A DNA stretch of 64,000 nt, from the NCBI RefSeq assembly GCF_028682475.1, contig NZ_JANHLE010000020.1:1-64000 (forward strand), written 5' to 3'. The notes under the pieces are model-generated. The model saw nothing but the letters and a program-made list of their open reading frames with translations, ran no database searches and had not been told where the DNA came from. Made by a program: the position numbers and the translations under genes. The first letter of the stretch is position 1. Each line of letters starts with the position of its first letter. The stretch is from Pseudomonas putida. Its GTDB lineage: Bacteria > Pseudomonadota > Gammaproteobacteria > Pseudomonadales > Pseudomonadaceae. This document shows, piece by piece, positions 16,795 to 25,642 of this stretch.

Positions 16795-17677
16795 GCAGTG
16801 GCGAATCATGCGGCAGGTGCACGCGCAAGGCGCCTGCCAATGCTGCGAAACGCAGACTGTCGCCCTGCAACGGCTCGCCATCAAGATTGATATCCAGGCC
16901 TTGCGAGCTCTTGATCTCGACCCAGGGCAAGCGCGCTCGCACAAACATGTTGTCCAGGCCCAAACCGTCACTGAGCAGGCTGCGCAAGGTGCCCACCACT
17001 TCCTGAGGGGCCGGCAAAATGCTGATATCCAACAGCCCATCATCAACATACGCCTGCGGGCACAGCACATGCCCTCCACCGGCCTGACGGCCGTTGCCGA
17101 TCCCCAGAGCCAACAAGTCACCCTGCCATTGAAAGCCCGGGCCATGCAACTCCACCGAGGCCGCACTGAGCTCGCTGAAGCGCGACAGACCGGTGAACAG
17201 GTAGGCTGCCGCGCCCAGTACTTTCTTCAGGTCTTCGGAGGTATTGGCGGTGACCTGACTGCCAAATCCGCCCGTGGCCATGTTGAGAAACACCTGCTCC
17301 CCCACCTGCCCAAGGTCAATGGTTTGCGCCGCAGTCTCCAGCAGCGCAAGCGCCTGCTCAGGGTCCAGCGGAACTCCAGCAGCGCGGGCAAAGTCATTGG
17401 CCGTTCCCAGCGGCAGGAGCAGCAGGCTTGCCGGGATAGCGGCTCGGACCATGGCTTCGGCAACATCGCGCAAGGTGCCGTCTCCCCCACCGGCCACCAC
17501 ATGCTCATAACCGCCAGCTTTGGCCTCGTTGACCAGCCGTGCGGCATCGCCGGCCTCCCACGTCAGGCGCACATCAAACTGCCAGCCACGTTCGCGCAGC
17601 GCCTCGACGGCGGCACGCACCTGCTCGTTCATGGCTTGCTTGCCATGCAGGATGATCAAGCTTTTGTGCTTCGTCAT
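16778..17677 (-). CDS. yegS: Lipid kinase, YegS/DAG-kinase family
   Basis: A 299-residue cytoplasmic enzyme expected to phosphorylate a diacylglycerol or phosphatidylglycerol-type lipid. The nucleotide-binding signature is VAGGGDGTLRDVAEAM. PLGTANDFARAAGVP is the conserved second motif. MTKHKSLIILHGKQAMNE is the usual N-terminus. Length and motifs fit YegS. It is monocistronic and convergent with the response regulator. Confidence 0.93.
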   Translation of the reverse strand: MTKHKSLIILHGKQAMNEQVRAAVEALRERGWQFDVRLTWEAGDAARLVNEAKAGGYEHVVAGGGDGTLRDVAEAMVRAAIPASLLLLPLGTANDFARAAGVPLDPEQALALLETAAQTIDLGQVGEQVFLNMATGGFGSQVTANTSEDLKKVLGAAAYLFTGLSRFSELSAASVELHGPGFQWQGDLLALGIGNGRQAGGGHVLCPQAYVDDGLLDISILPAPQEVVGTLRSLLSDGLGLDNMFVRARLPWVEIKSSQGLDINLDGEPLQGDSLRFAALAGALRVHLPHDSPLLSRRG

Positions 17678-17953
17678 GGTGCTTCCCCCGCGTCAGAATC
17701 TCGAGCATCTCGACCGCAGGACAAGGGCTTTTGCTGCACGCCCAATGGTCGAAAGAATCGAAAACTTGCCGAGCATTCACACAAATATCATTGAAAGCAG
17801 GAACGCCCGGGTGCATCATTCGACAAATATTTGGCCTTCAAGGAAGATGCCGATGGTAAAAGTCATTTTATTGACTCATTACGCGAGCGCCTGCCAGGTC
17901 CCGGTTTCCCTTTACTGCACTGTAGTTTCAGTGCCCTGACTCAAGGCTGTGAA

Positions 17954-19408
17954 ATGAGCGTTTTGATCCCCTGCATCATCGCCGGCGGCGCCGGCACTCG
18001 CCTCTGGCCGGTTTCCCGCGAAACCATGCCGAAACCGTTCATGCGCCTGCCCGATGGCCAGAGCCTGCTACAAAAGACCTTTTCCCGCGCCAGCGCGCTA
18101 CCCGATGTCGAGCGGGTACTGACGGTGACCAACCGGGAAGTGTATTTCCGCACTCAGGATGAGTACCGCCAGCTAAACCAGGCCGGTATGGCGCTCGACT
18201 TCATTCTCGAGCCCTTTGGCCGCAATACTGCGCCAGCCATCGCTGCAGCCGCCCTGCATTGCGCCAAACTGTATGGCGAAAACGCCTTGCTACTGGTGTT
18301 GCCTGCCGATCACCTGATCAACGACCTGCCAGCCTTCGAACAGGCGGTCGCGCAAGCCCGTGATCTGGCCCAACAAGGTTGGCTGACCACTTTCGGCCTG
18401 ATGCCCAGCCACGCCGAAACCGGATTTGGCTATATCGAGAAAGGCCAGGCCCTGGGCGTGCAAGGTTACACAGTACAGCGCTTTGTCGAAAAACCCGACG
18501 CCGCCACCGCCCAGCACTACCTCGAGGGCGGCCAGCACCTTTGGAATGCCGGCATGTTCTGCATGCGCGTCGATGCCATCCTGGCAGAACTGGACCGCTA
18601 TGTTCCGGACCTGCTCGCCAGCGTCCACCACTGCCTGCAACACAGCCCAAGCAAACAGGGTGAGAGTGAACTGCAACTGGAACTCGACCCGCAGACCTTC
18701 GAAAGGGTCCCGGACATTTCCATTGACTACGCGGTAATGGAAGCCTCCAGCCAGGTGGCCGTACTACCCGCGGACCTGGGCTGGAGTGACATCGGTTGCT
18801 GGCAGGCGGTACGTGGCCTTACGCAAGCCGACCAGAATGGCAACCAGTGCAATGGCGAGACCGTCCTGCATGACGTCTCCAACTGCTACATCGACTCACC
18901 CCGCCGCCTGGTCGGTGCCGTGGGCCTCGACAACCTGATCATCATCGACACTCCCGACGCCCTGCTGATCGCCGATGCGGCGCGCAGCCAGGAGGTCAAG
19001 GTGATCGCCCAGCAACTAAAACACCAAGGCCACGATGCCTATCGACTGCACCGCACGGTGAACCGTCCATGGGGCATGTACACGGTGCTCGAGGAAGGTC
19101 CGCGCTTCAAGATCAAGCGCATCGTGGTGCGCCCGCAGGCGTCGCTGTCACTGCAGATGCACCACCACCGCAGCGAACACTGGATTGTGGTCAGCGGCAT
19201 GGCCTGCGTGACCAACGGCGAAGACGAGTTTTTGCTCGACACCAATGAATCGACCTTCATCAAACCGGGGCGGGTACATCGCCTGACCAACCCTGGGGTG
19301 ATCGACCTGGTCATGATCGAAGTACAAAGTGGCGAATATATGGGCGAGGACGACATCGTGCGCTTTACTGATATCTATGGACGCGCCCCGGAAGCAGCCA
19401 GCAGCTGA
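17954..19408 (+). CDS. Bifunctional mannose-1-phosphate guanylyltransferase / mannose-6-phosphate isomerase
   Basis: Makes GDP-mannose for exopolysaccharide or lipopolysaccharide: the N-terminal half is a nucleotidyltransferase (IIAGGAGTRLWPVSRETMPK, LVLPADHLI, FVEKPDAATA) and the C-terminal half is a cupin type II isomerase (RPWGMYTVLEEGPRFKIKRI, SLQMHHHRSEHWIVV). At 484 residues it matches AlgA/PslB/WbpW; which paralog cannot be decided from the sequence alone. The start MSVLIPCIIAGG matches the family. It is followed 64 bases downstream by a glycosyltransferase on the same strand; there is no alginate or psl cluster here. Confidence 0.94.
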   Translation: MSVLIPCIIAGGAGTRLWPVSRETMPKPFMRLPDGQSLLQKTFSRASALPDVERVLTVTNREVYFRTQDEYRQLNQAGMALDFILEPFGRNTAPAIAAAALHCAKLYGENALLLVLPADHLINDLPAFEQAVAQARDLAQQGWLTTFGLMPSHAETGFGYIEKGQALGVQGYTVQRFVEKPDAATAQHYLEGGQHLWNAGMFCMRVDAILAELDRYVPDLLASVHHCLQHSPSKQGESELQLELDPQTFERVPDISIDYAVMEASSQVAVLPADLGWSDIGCWQAVRGLTQADQNGNQCNGETVLHDVSNCYIDSPRRLVGAVGLDNLIIIDTPDALLIADAARSQEVKVIAQQLKHQGHDAYRLHRTVNRPWGMYTVLEEGPRFKIKRIVVRPQASLSLQMHHHRSEHWIVVSGMACVTNGEDEFLLDTNESTFIKPGRVHRLTNPGVIDLVMIEVQSGEYMGEDDIVRFTDIYGRAPEAASS

Positions 19409-19472
19409 CTCCCCAGGCGCGTCCATTCATATCTGCATGCCGTTACCCGCCTGGTAACAGAGGAAAGGGGTC

Positions 19473-20720
19473 ATGCGCGTACTCTGGACACTGCCTTACC
19501 TGCCCTGGCCAACCACCAGCGGCGGCAAAACCCGGCAATACCACCTGCTGCGCAGCCTGGCGCAGCGTGGCCACCAGATCACCCTGCTGGTGCAGTCGAA
19601 AATCCCGCCCAGCGAGGCGGCACGCCAGGCGCTCGAGCCCCTGCTCGAACGCCTGATCGTGTTACCCAGGCGCCCTCTGCACAGCCCACTGAACCTGCTG
19701 GCTGCGGTCTATGCCGGCTATCCCATGCGAGCCAGTGTCAACGGCCTGGCTCCGCACCTGCGCCATTGCTTCGAACAACTGCTGGAAGAACGCTGGGATG
19801 TCATCCAGATCGAGCACAGCTATAGCTTTCAGCCCTTCGAAAAGGCCCTGCAAGCGCGACGCCTGCCCTTCCTCCTCAGTGAACACACTATCGAATCGGT
19901 TTCCGGCGCCGCCTGCCATGACCGCCTGCCGCTGTGGCTGCGACCGTTCAATGCCTTCGACCGCTGGCGCTACCGGCGCTGGGAAAACCGCGTGCTGGGC
20001 CAGGCCCATGAAGTGGTGGCGGTCAGCCCCAAGGATGTCGAGCACATCAGCCGCCTGACCGGCAATCCCGCTTCACTGGTGATCAATGGCGTGGATTGCG
20101 CGCACTATCAGGATATCCAGCCGTCTGCGCACAGTCAGCGCCTGTTGTTTGTCGGCAATTTTGAGTACGGCGCCAGTCTCGAAGCCATCGAGTGGGCACT
20201 GGAGGATATCCTCCCGCAAGTCTGGCAGAGCAACCCTGCGGTGCGCCTGGCTGTGGTCGGACATGCGTTGCCGGACAGCTGGAAATCGCGCTGGAGCGAC
20301 CCGCGTATCGAATGGGTCGGCTACCTGCCTGACTTGCGCGATCTGCAACGCCGTTCGGCGATATTCTTCGCCCCCATGCGCTATAGCGGCGGCTCGAAGA
20401 TCAAGGTGCTGGAGGCCATGGCTGCCGGATTGCCGGTGGTCACCACAACCAAGGGGGTATCCGGGTTACAAGTGACCCACGGCGAACACTATCTGGGCAG
20501 TGACGACGGCGATCACCTGGCCTTGCTCATCACCCAGTTGCTCAACCAGCCCTGGCGCATGCGTCAGTTGTCGGATGCCGCACGCCAGTTCGTCAGTGAC
20601 CGGCATGACTGGAGCATTGCCGCCGCCCAGCTGGAAAGCGTGCATGCGCGCCTGAGCCAGCACGCGCCGACGATAAGCGAGCTGAGCAACAACGGGTTGC
20701 TCGGTCGCTCAACCGAGTAA
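19473..20720 (+). CDS. Glycosyltransferase family 4 (GT-B fold)
   Basis: A 415-residue cytoplasmic glycosyltransferase. The N-terminal domain shows the WTLPYLPWPTTSGGKTRQYH opening typical of this group, and the C-terminal half has a GT4 donor site (YSGGSKIKVLEAMAAGLPVV). The ribosome site AGAGGAAAGG precedes the ATG. Its position after the GDP-mannose enzyme suggests a mannosyl or related transfer to a surface polysaccharide; that is inference. Only these two sugar genes are present. Its 3' end overlaps the moeA stop on the other strand by 12 bases. Confidence 0.88.
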   Translation: MRVLWTLPYLPWPTTSGGKTRQYHLLRSLAQRGHQITLLVQSKIPPSEAARQALEPLLERLIVLPRRPLHSPLNLLAAVYAGYPMRASVNGLAPHLRHCFEQLLEERWDVIQIEHSYSFQPFEKALQARRLPFLLSEHTIESVSGAACHDRLPLWLRPFNAFDRWRYRRWENRVLGQAHEVVAVSPKDVEHISRLTGNPASLVINGVDCAHYQDIQPSAHSQRLLFVGNFEYGASLEAIEWALEDILPQVWQSNPAVRLAVVGHALPDSWKSRWSDPRIEWVGYLPDLRDLQRRSAIFFAPMRYSGGSKIKVLEAMAAGLPVVTTTKGVSGLQVTHGEHYLGSDDGDHLALLITQLLNQPWRMRQLSDAARQFVSDRHDWSIAAAQLESVHARLSQHAPTISELSNNGLLGRSTE

Positions 20721-21911
20721 TTCACTCAAGGGAATGAACTGCACAGTATCGCCTTTGCCAAGTGTAGTACCCTCACGGACCTCCACCAGGCCCTCGGCCC
20801 AGGCCGCGCTGCGCAGCACGCCGGAACTCTGGTTCTTGTAGATCTGCGCACACCCCTGATCCAACCGTGCGCGCAGGTACTCTCGACGATTGCCGGCCTT
20901 GGGCCAGTCGAAACCAGCCGGTACCGGGAACTGCAGCGGGGTCACCTCCTGCACACCCTGACGGCGCAGCAGATACGGGCGGGTGAGCAGACCGAAAGTC
21001 ACCAGGGTCGACGCCGGATTGCCGGGCAAACCGATCACCGGCACGCCTTTATAGTGACCGAAGGTCAATGGCTTGCCGGGCTTGATTGCCAGCTTCCAGA
21101 GTGCCAGTTCGCCTGCTTCGCGCAACGCCAGGCCAAGGTAGTCAGCCTCACCCACGGAAACACCACCGGTCGAGAGGATCAAATCGACCTGACCCAGACC
21201 CGCCAGGCAATCACGGGTTTTTTGCAGGTCGTCAGCAAGAATCCCCGCATCGATCACTTCACAGCCCAGGCGCTGCAGCCAACTGACCAGCAGGCGCCGA
21301 TTACTGTTATAGATCTGCCCTGGCCCCAGCGGCAAGCCCGGCTCCACCAGCTCATCGCCGGTGGACAACACAGCCACCTTGACCCTGCGCACCACCGTCA
21401 GCGTGGCACAGCCCAGCGTTGCAGCCAGCCCCAGCTCGATCGGCCCCAGCCGCGTACCCGCCGCCAGTACCGACTCGCCAACCCGGGTTTCCTGGCCTTG
21501 CGGGCGCACATTCTGACCGGCGCGCAGCGGTTCGTTGAAACGCACCCGCTGATCTTGCAGAACCTCAGCGTTCTCCTGCATCTCGACACAATCAGCACCC
21601 AACGGCAACGGTGCTCCGGTGAAGATCCGTGCACAGGTGCCTGGTTGCAGCGGCTCAGGGGCATGACCTGCGAAAATTCGCTGGCTGACCGGCAACGCCT
21701 CGCCCTGCCAGTCGGCCAGGCGCAAAGCATAACCGTCCATGGCACTGTTGGGCCAAGGCGGCAGATCGAGGCTGGCAATCAGCGCCTCGGCCAGCACCCG
21801 CCCCTCAGCCTGCGCCAGGGCTACCTGCTCAGTCTCGATGATGGGCGCGGACTCAGCCAGTGCCAGCAAGCGTGCCAGTGCGTCTTCAACCGGCATCAAC
21901 GGCTTGTTCAC
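20709..21911 (-). CDS. moeA: Molybdopterin molybdenumtransferase MoeA
   Basis: Inserts molybdate into adenylylated molybdopterin to make Moco. About 400 residues with the MoeA motifs LPPWPNSAMDGYAL, IFTGAPLPLGAD, LSTGDEL, STGGVSVGEADY and GLPGNPAST. The most plausible start is GTG at 21911, which has GAGG 5 bases upstream and gives MNKPLMPVEDAL. Upstream GTG codons (to 21926) would overlap moaB by up to 8 bases, and an ATG at 21896 lacks a ribosome site. It follows moaB on the same strand with almost no gap, so the two are an operon. Confidence 0.93.
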   Translation of the reverse strand: MNKPLMPVEDALARLLALAESAPIIETEQVALAQAEGRVLAEALIASLDLPPWPNSAMDGYALRLADWQGEALPVSQRIFAGHAPEPLQPGTCARIFTGAPLPLGADCVEMQENAEVLQDQRVRFNEPLRAGQNVRPQGQETRVGESVLAAGTRLGPIELGLAATLGCATLTVVRRVKVAVLSTGDELVEPGLPLGPGQIYNSNRRLLVSWLQRLGCEVIDAGILADDLQKTRDCLAGLGQVDLILSTGGVSVGEADYLGLALREAGELALWKLAIKPGKPLTFGHYKGVPVIGLPGNPASTLVTFGLLTRPYLLRRQGVQEVTPLQFPVPAGFDWPKAGNRREYLRARLDQGCAQIYKNQSSGVLRSAAWAEGLVEVREGTTLGKGDTVQFIPLSELLG

Positions 21912-21918
21912 AGGCACC

Positions 21919-22458
21919 TCAACCACGGCTGGCGCAGGGCTCGGCCTGCTTGAGATGGGTCACGAAGTTGCACGGGCGATGGCGGGCATCGAGCTGCTCG
22001 GCAAGGATGCCATCCCAGCCGGTGCGCACAGCATTGGTCGAGCCGGGCAGGCAGCAGACCAGGGTACCGTTGGCCAACCCGGCCAGGGCACGCGACTGAA
22101 CCGTCGACGTACCGATGTCAGCCAAGGAGATCTGGCGGAACAACTCACCGAAGCCATCGACCTGTTTATCCAGCAGGCAGGCAACCGCCTCCGGGGTACT
22201 GTCACGACCGGTGAAGCCGGTGCCGCCCGTGATCAACACCACCTGCACCTGTTCATCGGCAATCCAGGTGGCGACCTGGGCGCGAATCTTGTACAGATCG
22301 TCCTTGAGCAGCACCCGTGCCGCGAGGCCGTGACCGGCCTCGGTCAGGCGATCGACAAATACCTGGCCAGAGGTGTCGGTTTCCAGGGTACGGGTATCGC
22401 TGACCGTCAACACCGCGATGTTCAGCGGCACGAAAGGTATATCTGCCTTGGCTTTCAT
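21919..22458 (-). CDS. moaB: Molybdenum cofactor biosynthesis protein B
   Basis: MogA/MoaB-fold protein for adenylylation of molybdopterin before metal insertion. At 179 residues it shows VLTVSDTRTLETDTSG, the TGGTGFTGRDSTPEAV motif and CLPGSTNAVRTGW, all expected. AAGG lies 4 bases before the chosen ATG; a start five codons earlier has no ribosome site. It is the first gene of a moaB-moeA operon. Nitrate assimilation genes at the end of the window would be clients of Moco. Confidence 0.93.
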   Translation of the reverse strand: MKAKADIPFVPLNIAVLTVSDTRTLETDTSGQVFVDRLTEAGHGLAARVLLKDDLYKIRAQVATWIADEQVQVVLITGGTGFTGRDSTPEAVACLLDKQVDGFGELFRQISLADIGTSTVQSRALAGLANGTLVCCLPGSTNAVRTGWDGILAEQLDARHRPCNFVTHLKQAEPCASRG

Positions 22459-22647
22459 GGGACCTTGATCCATTGAGGGAGTATGGCCGGTGTTATATCA
22501 CAGCCCCGCCCTGCCCGCGCCCATGGTCCTGCCCGGGCGTGCTCTCGATCAATAGTGCTGCGCAGTAGCTATGCTGCAATGGACAAGGAACTTGCGCCGT
22601 CGCCATGCGTCTCAAGGACATTACGCCCCACCCTCTACTGGAGAAAC

Positions 22648-22872
22648 ATGATGATTCAACGGACCCTCCCCGCCTTCCTGCTCGCTCTGGGCCTGGGCAC
22701 TCTGGCTGGTTGCTCCTCGCCAACCGTCATCACTCTGAACGACGGTCGCGAAATCCAGGCGGTCGACACGCCGCAATATGACGATGAATCGGGTTTCTAC
22801 GAATTTGAACAGCTCGATGGCAAACGTACACGTATCAACAAGGATCAGGTGCGTACCGTCAAGGACCTCTGA
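22648..22872 (+). CDS. YgdI/YgdR family small lipoprotein
   Basis: A 74-residue lipoprotein. The signal peptide MMIQRTLPAFLLALGLGTLA ends in a lipobox LAGC. The mature part (SSPTVITLNDGREIQAVDTP then FEQLDGKRTRINKDQVRTV) is the DUF903/YgdI-YgdR fold, an SH3-like barrel of unknown role in the envelope. GGAG sits 6 bases before the first of two ATGs. Confidence 0.92.
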   Translation: MMIQRTLPAFLLALGLGTLAGCSSPTVITLNDGREIQAVDTPQYDDESGFYEFEQLDGKRTRINKDQVRTVKDL

Positions 22873-22907
22873 TACCGGCGACGGCCCCTCTCTGGGGGCT
22901 TGTCGAG

Positions 22908-22933
22908 GAGAAAATTTTGAGTAATATTTTCTC
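22908..22933. repeat. Inverted repeat just upstream of tRNA-Pro
   Basis: GAGAAAAT and ATTTTCTC form an 8-bp A/T-rich stem with a 10-base loop, ending 4 bases before the mature 5' end of the tRNA. It could be part of the precursor tRNA leader. Confidence 0.5.
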
Positions 22934-22936
22934 CAT

Positions 22937-23013
22937 CGGAGTGTAGCGCAGCCAGGTAGCGCGTCTCGTTCGGGACGAGAAGGCCGCAGGTTCGAATCCT
23001 GTCTCTCCGACCA
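22937..23013 (+). tRNA. tRNA-Pro, anticodon CGG
   Basis: A 77-base cloverleaf with encoded CCA. The anticodon stem TCTCG/CGAGA encloses TTCGGGA with anticodon CGG at 22971-22973. The D-arm GCGCAGCCAGGTAGCGC and T-arm GCAGGTTCGAATCCTGT are standard. The acceptor stem CGGAGTG/CTCTCCG has one U-U mismatch. A terminator follows directly. Confidence 0.97.
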
Positions 23014-23023
23014 GATCACTCGA

Positions 23024-23053
23024 CAAAAAGCCCGCTTTCATGCGGGCTTTTTG
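23024..23053 (+). terminator. Intrinsic terminator of tRNA-Pro
   Basis: AAAAAGCCCGC and GCGGGCTTTTT pair around a short loop, 11 bases past the tRNA CCA, and end in a T-run. Confidence 0.9.
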
Positions 23054-23174
23054 CTATCTCAGAATCCTGTTGGGGATCCCACAGACAAGCCTCCCTCAAT
23101 TACATTGGCCAGCATTGCGCAACAGCGGCAGGCCCAGCAAAATGCGCGCCTTTCGAACTCAGAGGTTGAAACAC

Positions 23175-23537
23175 ATGCGTAAGACTCTTGCCGCCCTGAC
23201 ACTGGGCCTGCTGTGTGCGCAAGGCGCCGTGGCCGGCGATGGCCAGACTGCCCTGGGCGGCGGCCTGGGTGGTGTACTGGGTAATGTGGTCGGGAAACAG
23301 CTCGGCGGCAGCACCGGCGCTGCGATTGGTGCCGGCGTCGGTGGCGCGGCAGGTGGCGCCATGGCCGCGAAGAAGGGCAACAAGACCGAGGCGGCCATTG
23401 GTGGCGGTCTGGGTTCAGCTGGCGGTTCGCTGATCGGTGGCAAGCTCGGTGGCAGCACCGGCTCGGCGATCGGTGCCGGCCTGGGTGGCGCGGCCGGTGG
23501 CGCACTGGGTAACAAATATGCCGACAAGCATCGTTGA
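23175..23537 (+). CDS. Secreted glycine-zipper protein with an internal duplication
   Basis: A 120-residue protein with a signal peptide (MRKTLAALTLGLLCAQGAVA) and a mature part over one-third glycine. Two repeats of about 45 residues follow each other: the first includes LGGSTGAAIGAGVGGAAGGA, the second LGGSTGSAIGAGLGGAAGGA. This is the glycine-zipper pattern seen in outer membrane or periplasmic small proteins that pack into helices. The start has AGAGG 8-9 bases upstream and is the only one that gives a signal peptide. Function unknown. A single REP unit follows the stop. Confidence 0.85.
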   Translation: MRKTLAALTLGLLCAQGAVAGDGQTALGGGLGGVLGNVVGKQLGGSTGAAIGAGVGGAAGGAMAAKKGNKTEAAIGGGLGSAGGSLIGGKLGGSTGSAIGAGLGGAAGGALGNKYADKHR

Positions 23538-23548
23538 TTCAGCGCTGA

Positions 23549-23571
23549 TCGCGGGGTAAGCCCGCTCCCAC
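23549..23571. repeat. Single REP unit
   Basis: TCGCGGGGTAAGCCCGCTCC(CAC), one REP arm with one base changed. The would-be inverse partner around 23588-23603 (TGAGGCTTGTCCCAC) is badly degraded. Confidence 0.8.
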
Positions 23572-23607
23572 AGGCTGAACTACACCTGTGAGGCTTGTCC
23601 CACGAAC

Positions 23608-23640
23608 AAAATAGCCCCCTGAACAGGGGGCTATTTTTAT
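23608..23640. terminator. Bidirectional terminator between the glycine-zipper gene and mqo
   Basis: AAAATAGCCCCCTG and CAGGGGGCTATTTT pair around a 2-base centre; T-runs follow on both strands. It serves two convergent genes. Confidence 0.92.
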
Positions 23641-23654
23641 TACCGATTCAACCT

Positions 23655-25253
23655 TTACAGTGCAGGCTCAGCCTGTACTGCAGCAGTCTCTTCCGGCAGT
23701 ACCGGAACATACAGCAGACCCAGACGCGAGCTGCTCCATTCACGGGTCTTGTTGGTCAGCTCAAGGTTGTTGTTGAGCTTCTGACCATAAGTCGGAACGA
23801 TCTCCTTCAGCTTGGCCTGCCACTCAGGGGTCTTGATGCGATCCTTGTAGGTCTTCTCCAGCACGCTGAGCATGATCGGCGCAGCGGTCGAAGCACCTGG
23901 CGATGCACCCAGCAGCGCGGCGATGGTGCCGTCCTGGGCAGCCACGACTTCGGTACCGAACTGCAGCACACCACCGTGGACCGGATCCTTCTTGATCACC
24001 TGAACGCGTTGACCGGCCTGCAGCAGTTTCCAGTCTTCGTTCTTGGCGTTCGGGAAGTACTCACGCAGCGCTTGCATACGGTCGTCGAAGCTGAGCATCA
24101 ACTGACCCATCAGGTAGGTGCTCAGGTCGATGTTGTCGATACCGGCGTGGGTCATCGGCATGATGTTGTGGGTGGTCAGTGCCGCGAACATGTCCAGCAG
24201 CGATCCGTTCTTGAGGAACTTGGTCGAGAAGGTCGCGAACGGGCCGAACAGCAGCACTTCCTTGCCGTCGATCACACGGGTGTCCAGGTGCGGAACGGAC
24301 ATTGGCGGTGCACCGACCGAGGCCTTGCCGTACAGCTTGGCCTTGTGGCGGGCAACGATGTCCTGGTTGTCAGTCATCAGGAACTGACCGCCGACCGGGA
24401 AGCCTGCATAGCCTTCGGCTTCAGGAATACCGGACTTCTGCAGTAGTTTCAGGGCGCCACCACCGGCACCGATGAAGACGAACTTGGCCTTCACGCTACG
24501 CTCGACGCCTTTGTTGGCCAGGTCGGCAACGACCACGGTCCAGGTGTTGTCAGCGTTGCGCACGATGTCACGCACTTCGTGCTGTACGTGCAGCTTGACG
24601 TTGTCGTGCTTGGTCAGCGAGGCGATCAACTGGCGGGTGATCTCGCCGAAGTTGACGTCGGTACCGATCGACATGCGGGTCGCGGCGATCTTCTGGTCGG
24701 CAGCACGGCCTTCCATCACGATCGGCACCCACTTCTGGATCTGCGCGTGGTCTTCGGAGTATTCCATGCCGCGGAACAGCGAGCTGTGCTGCAGGGCTTC
24801 ATGACGCTTCTTGAGGAACTCGACGTTCTTGTCGCCCCAGACGAAGCTCATGTGCGGCACGTTGTTGATGAACGACTTCGGATTGCTCAGCACGTTCTGC
24901 TCGACCTGGTAGGCCCAGAACTGCTTGGAGATCTCGAATTGCTCGTTGACCCCGACCGCCTTGCTGATGTCGATCTTGCCGTCGGCACCTTCGCTGGTGT
25001 AGTTCAGTTCGCAGAAAGCGGAGTGGCCGGTACCGGCGTTGTTCCAGGCGTTGGAGCTTTCTTCGGCGACCTTGTCCAGGCGCTCGTAGATATCGATCGA
25101 CCAGGTCGGTTCCAGCTCATTGAGGTAAGTCCCCAGACTTGCACTCATGATGCCGCCGCCGATCAGCAGTACATCTACGCTTTTCTCTGGCTCGCTGGGC
25201 TTGGAGCAACCGATGACACTCAGGCATAGGAGCGTCAGCAGGATCTTTTTCAT
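23655..25253 (-). CDS. mqo: Malate:quinone oxidoreductase with a lipoprotein signal
   Basis: FAD-dependent oxidation of malate to oxaloacetate with electron transfer to quinone, at the membrane. The 532-residue protein shows the FAD motif VLLIGGGIMSASLGTYL, YERLDKVAEESSNAWNNAGTGHS and GASPGASTAAPIML. Unusually, the N-terminus is MKKILLTLLCLSVIGCSKPS, which reads as a type II signal peptide with lipobox SVIGC. The classic enzyme is a cytoplasmic-face peripheral protein, so export would place this paralog in the periplasm. It is monocistronic; the region upstream holds its promoter. Confidence 0.93.
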   Translation of the reverse strand: MKKILLTLLCLSVIGCSKPSEPEKSVDVLLIGGGIMSASLGTYLNELEPTWSIDIYERLDKVAEESSNAWNNAGTGHSAFCELNYTSEGADGKIDISKAVGVNEQFEISKQFWAYQVEQNVLSNPKSFINNVPHMSFVWGDKNVEFLKKRHEALQHSSLFRGMEYSEDHAQIQKWVPIVMEGRAADQKIAATRMSIGTDVNFGEITRQLIASLTKHDNVKLHVQHEVRDIVRNADNTWTVVVADLANKGVERSVKAKFVFIGAGGGALKLLQKSGIPEAEGYAGFPVGGQFLMTDNQDIVARHKAKLYGKASVGAPPMSVPHLDTRVIDGKEVLLFGPFATFSTKFLKNGSLLDMFAALTTHNIMPMTHAGIDNIDLSTYLMGQLMLSFDDRMQALREYFPNAKNEDWKLLQAGQRVQVIKKDPVHGGVLQFGTEVVAAQDGTIAALLGASPGASTAAPIMLSVLEKTYKDRIKTPEWQAKLKEIVPTYGQKLNNNLELTNKTREWSSSRLGLLYVPVLPEETAAVQAEPAL

Positions 25254-25590
25254 AGTTCAATCCAATTGAGGTGAAGTAATTGGCAATGACCGCTCATCCC
25301 GTTGTGCACGCCCGGATTCTTGTTGTTGCTCGCGCAGACCAAAGCTTAGCGGGGCTCGGCGCTCAGGCAAGCAGCCTGGACGCGCGGGCGATGGTTGGCA
25401 GCTGGGGTTGTTCGATGGATCGGGAAACGGTCGTCACCCTGACGATGGGCATTGAAGCCTGACGCCGGGTGCTTGCATGGCCTAGGCCTGACCGCCTTTA
25501 AGCACGAAACAGGCCAACTTTTGCAAGACCAACGGCTAATAGCTAGGACGAGTCGTCGCACCCCATCTTTAACGGTTTTTCTGGCGACAA
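25254..25590. other. mqo upstream region
   Basis: Minus-strand promoter region for mqo, plus the tail of the chemoreceptor transcript from the other side. I see no gene, REP or clear operator. Confidence 0.5.
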
Positions 25591-25630
25591 TCCGCCACAT
25601 CCCCGCCCCTGCCGGGCGAAATGTGGCGGA
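25591..25630 (-). terminator. Probable terminator of the chemoreceptor gene
   Basis: TCCGCCACAT and ATGTGGCGGA form a perfect 10-bp stem, with an inner GCCC/GGGC pair, 13 bases past the chemoreceptor stop. The T-run after it is weak. Confidence 0.6.
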
Positions 25631-25642
25631 TTTCCCCCTTTT

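Noticed and set aside
22937..23013. tRNA-Pro as an integration site of a genomic island
   Set aside because: No integrase and no direct repeat of the tRNA 3' end were found nearby.
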